DNA from: Bacillota bacterium
GTDB taxonomy: Bacteria > Bacillota > Clostridia > Oscillospirales > Ruminococcaceae
Reading direction: 5' to 3'
DNA length: 6,162 nucleotides
Assembly: GCA_023457175.1 (NCBI GenBank)
Contig: JAEWMM010000083.1
Location: forward strand, 1 to 6,162
Positions 5,707-6,162 of the stretch are shown here, one piece after another (the stretch's first letter is position 1; each line of letters starts with the position of its first letter). The notes below the pieces were generated by a model that did no database searches, was not told the origin of the DNA, and saw nothing but the letters and a program-made list of their open reading frames with translations. A program made the translations under genes and the position numbers.

Positions 5707-5751
5707 TTATGCCGCTTTTTGCGTGCTGCAACAACGTAATCCGCGGCATAA
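5707..5751 (+). other. 9-bp inverted repeat between the abgB-like and abgT genes
   Basis: TTATGCCGC (5707-5715) and GCGGCATAA (5743-5751) are perfect complements separated by 27 bases. The loop may hold a small inner stem, TTGC (5719-5722) with GCAA (5727-5730). The following sequence is AT-rich but lacks a solid T-run, so it is not a clear terminator. No good promoter lies between this hairpin and abgT. It may act as an RNA processing or stabilising structure, or a partial attenuator, setting the ratio of hydrolase to transporter. Confidence 0.45.
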
Positions 5752-5780
5752 CATAATTATTTTATAAGGAGGATTTTTCT

Positions 5781-6162
5781 ATGAGCGCATCTACCCCTGC
5801 TGCCCAGAAAAAGAGTGCGGTCGATCGCTTTCTCGATGGTATTGAGAGAGTGTGCAACAAGCTTCCGCCGCCCGCAATCCTGTTCGTCTACCTGTTTCTA
5901 ATCGTTGCCATCATCGGTGCGATCTTCACGGCTACCGGTGTCACCATGACCAACCCCGCGACCAAAGAGGCGGTTGCTTCCGCAAACCTCTTCTCGTCGG
6001 AAGGCATCAAGTGGCTGCTTGACAATCTGGTCAAGAACTTTACCGGCTTTGCGCCGCTCGGCTTGGTCATCACCATGACGCTGGCGATCGGCATGTGCGA
6101 GGAGTCAGGCATGATTCTGTCCATGCTGCGTAACAGCCTGCGCAACGTCCCCGCCTCCATCG
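5781..6162 (+). CDS. abgT: AbgT-family transporter, N-terminal part (runs off the right edge)
   Basis: The first 127 codons of an integral membrane protein; the full family length is about 500 residues. AbgT in E. coli imports p-aminobenzoyl-glutamate, and family members MtrF and YdaH have been described as antimetabolite (sulfonamide) exporters. The short hydrophilic N-terminus leads into FLDGIERVCNKLPPPAILF (17-35), matching the family's conserved ERxxNKLP entry, then a membrane segment at about 32-52. NLFSSEGIKWLLDNLVKNF (70-88) and TGFAPLGLVITMTLAIGMCE (89-108) are near-signature AbgT sequences, the latter starting the next membrane segment. The start is fixed by AAGGAGGA (5766-5773), 7 bases before the ATG, a near-perfect ribosome binding site. 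Codons end in C or G more strictly than in the abgB-like gene. It is probably co-transcribed with that gene. The direction of transport and substrate cannot be read from this fragment. Confidence 0.9.
   Translation, partial: MSASTPAAQKKSAVDRFLDGIERVCNKLPPPAILFVYLFLIVAIIGAIFTATGVTMTNPATKEAVASANLFSSEGIKWLLDNLVKNFTGFAPLGLVITMTLAIGMCEESGMILSMLRNSLRNVPASI

Noticed and set aside
4472..5749. A 425-codon minus-strand open frame opposite the abgB-like gene.
   Set aside because: The plus strand encodes all M20D metal motifs of a full-length AbgB-like protein. The minus-strand translation is Arg/Leu-rich, has no recognisable domain, and lacks a fitting ribosome binding site and promoter.
5687..5764. 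Readthrough extension of the abgB-like frame past the TAG stop (about 25 codons).
   Set aside because: The protein is already full family length before the stop, and the extension has no family features; the repeat there is better explained as DNA duplication or a REP-like remnant.

Overview
The window looks like chromosomal DNA of a Gram-positive bacterium of the Bacillota, most likely class Clostridia. The reasons are strong AGGAGG-type ribosome binding sites, consensus housekeeping promoters in AT-rich gaps between GC-richer genes, an Rrf2/IscR-like regulator joined to a clostridial-style MnmA, and a single compact hairpin terminator. Genus cannot be set from the sequence alone. No rRNA, tRNA, CRISPR array, transposase gene or phage gene was found.

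Layout. (1) Positions 1-155, minus strand: the 5' part of an unrecognised protein running off the left edge, with its own promoter (207-235). (2) Positions 347-2748, plus strand: one operon with a promoter and palindromic candidate operator (347-380), then an Rrf2-family regulator (454-888), mnmA (885-1982) and a tcdA-type E1-like enzyme (1979-2692). Each pair of genes overlaps by ATGA, and a strong hairpin terminator (2698-2748) closes the unit. (3) Positions 2780-3981: a peptidase T-like M20 metallopeptidase with its own promoter. (4) Positions 3982-4237: an AT-rich gap with two promoter candidates. (5) Positions 4238-5686: an AbgB-like M20 amidohydrolase. (6) Position 5781 to the right edge: the N-terminal part of an AbgT-family transporter.

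How the genes fit together. The first operon joins a probable iron-sulfur or sulfur-status sensor to two enzymes that modify the tRNA anticodon loop: 2-thiolation of U34 (MnmA) and cyclisation of t6A37 (TcdA). Control of tRNA decoding quality by sulfur or Fe-S supply is the natural inference. The second half of the window is about peptide or amide breakdown: a tripeptidase-like enzyme, then a hydrolase/transporter pair resembling the E. coli AbgB-AbgT system for p-aminobenzoyl-glutamate. No abgA partner lies upstream or between them. The substrate could be that folate breakdown product or another N-acyl amino acid.

No clear new biological system is visible. The most notable points are the regulator-mnmA-tcdA coupling with a palindrome over the -10 box, a cysteine-rich MnmA variant, a 33-bp-spaced in-frame repeat at the 3' end of the abgB-like gene that resembles a REP-like remnant, and inverted repeats in the abgB promoter region and before abgT.
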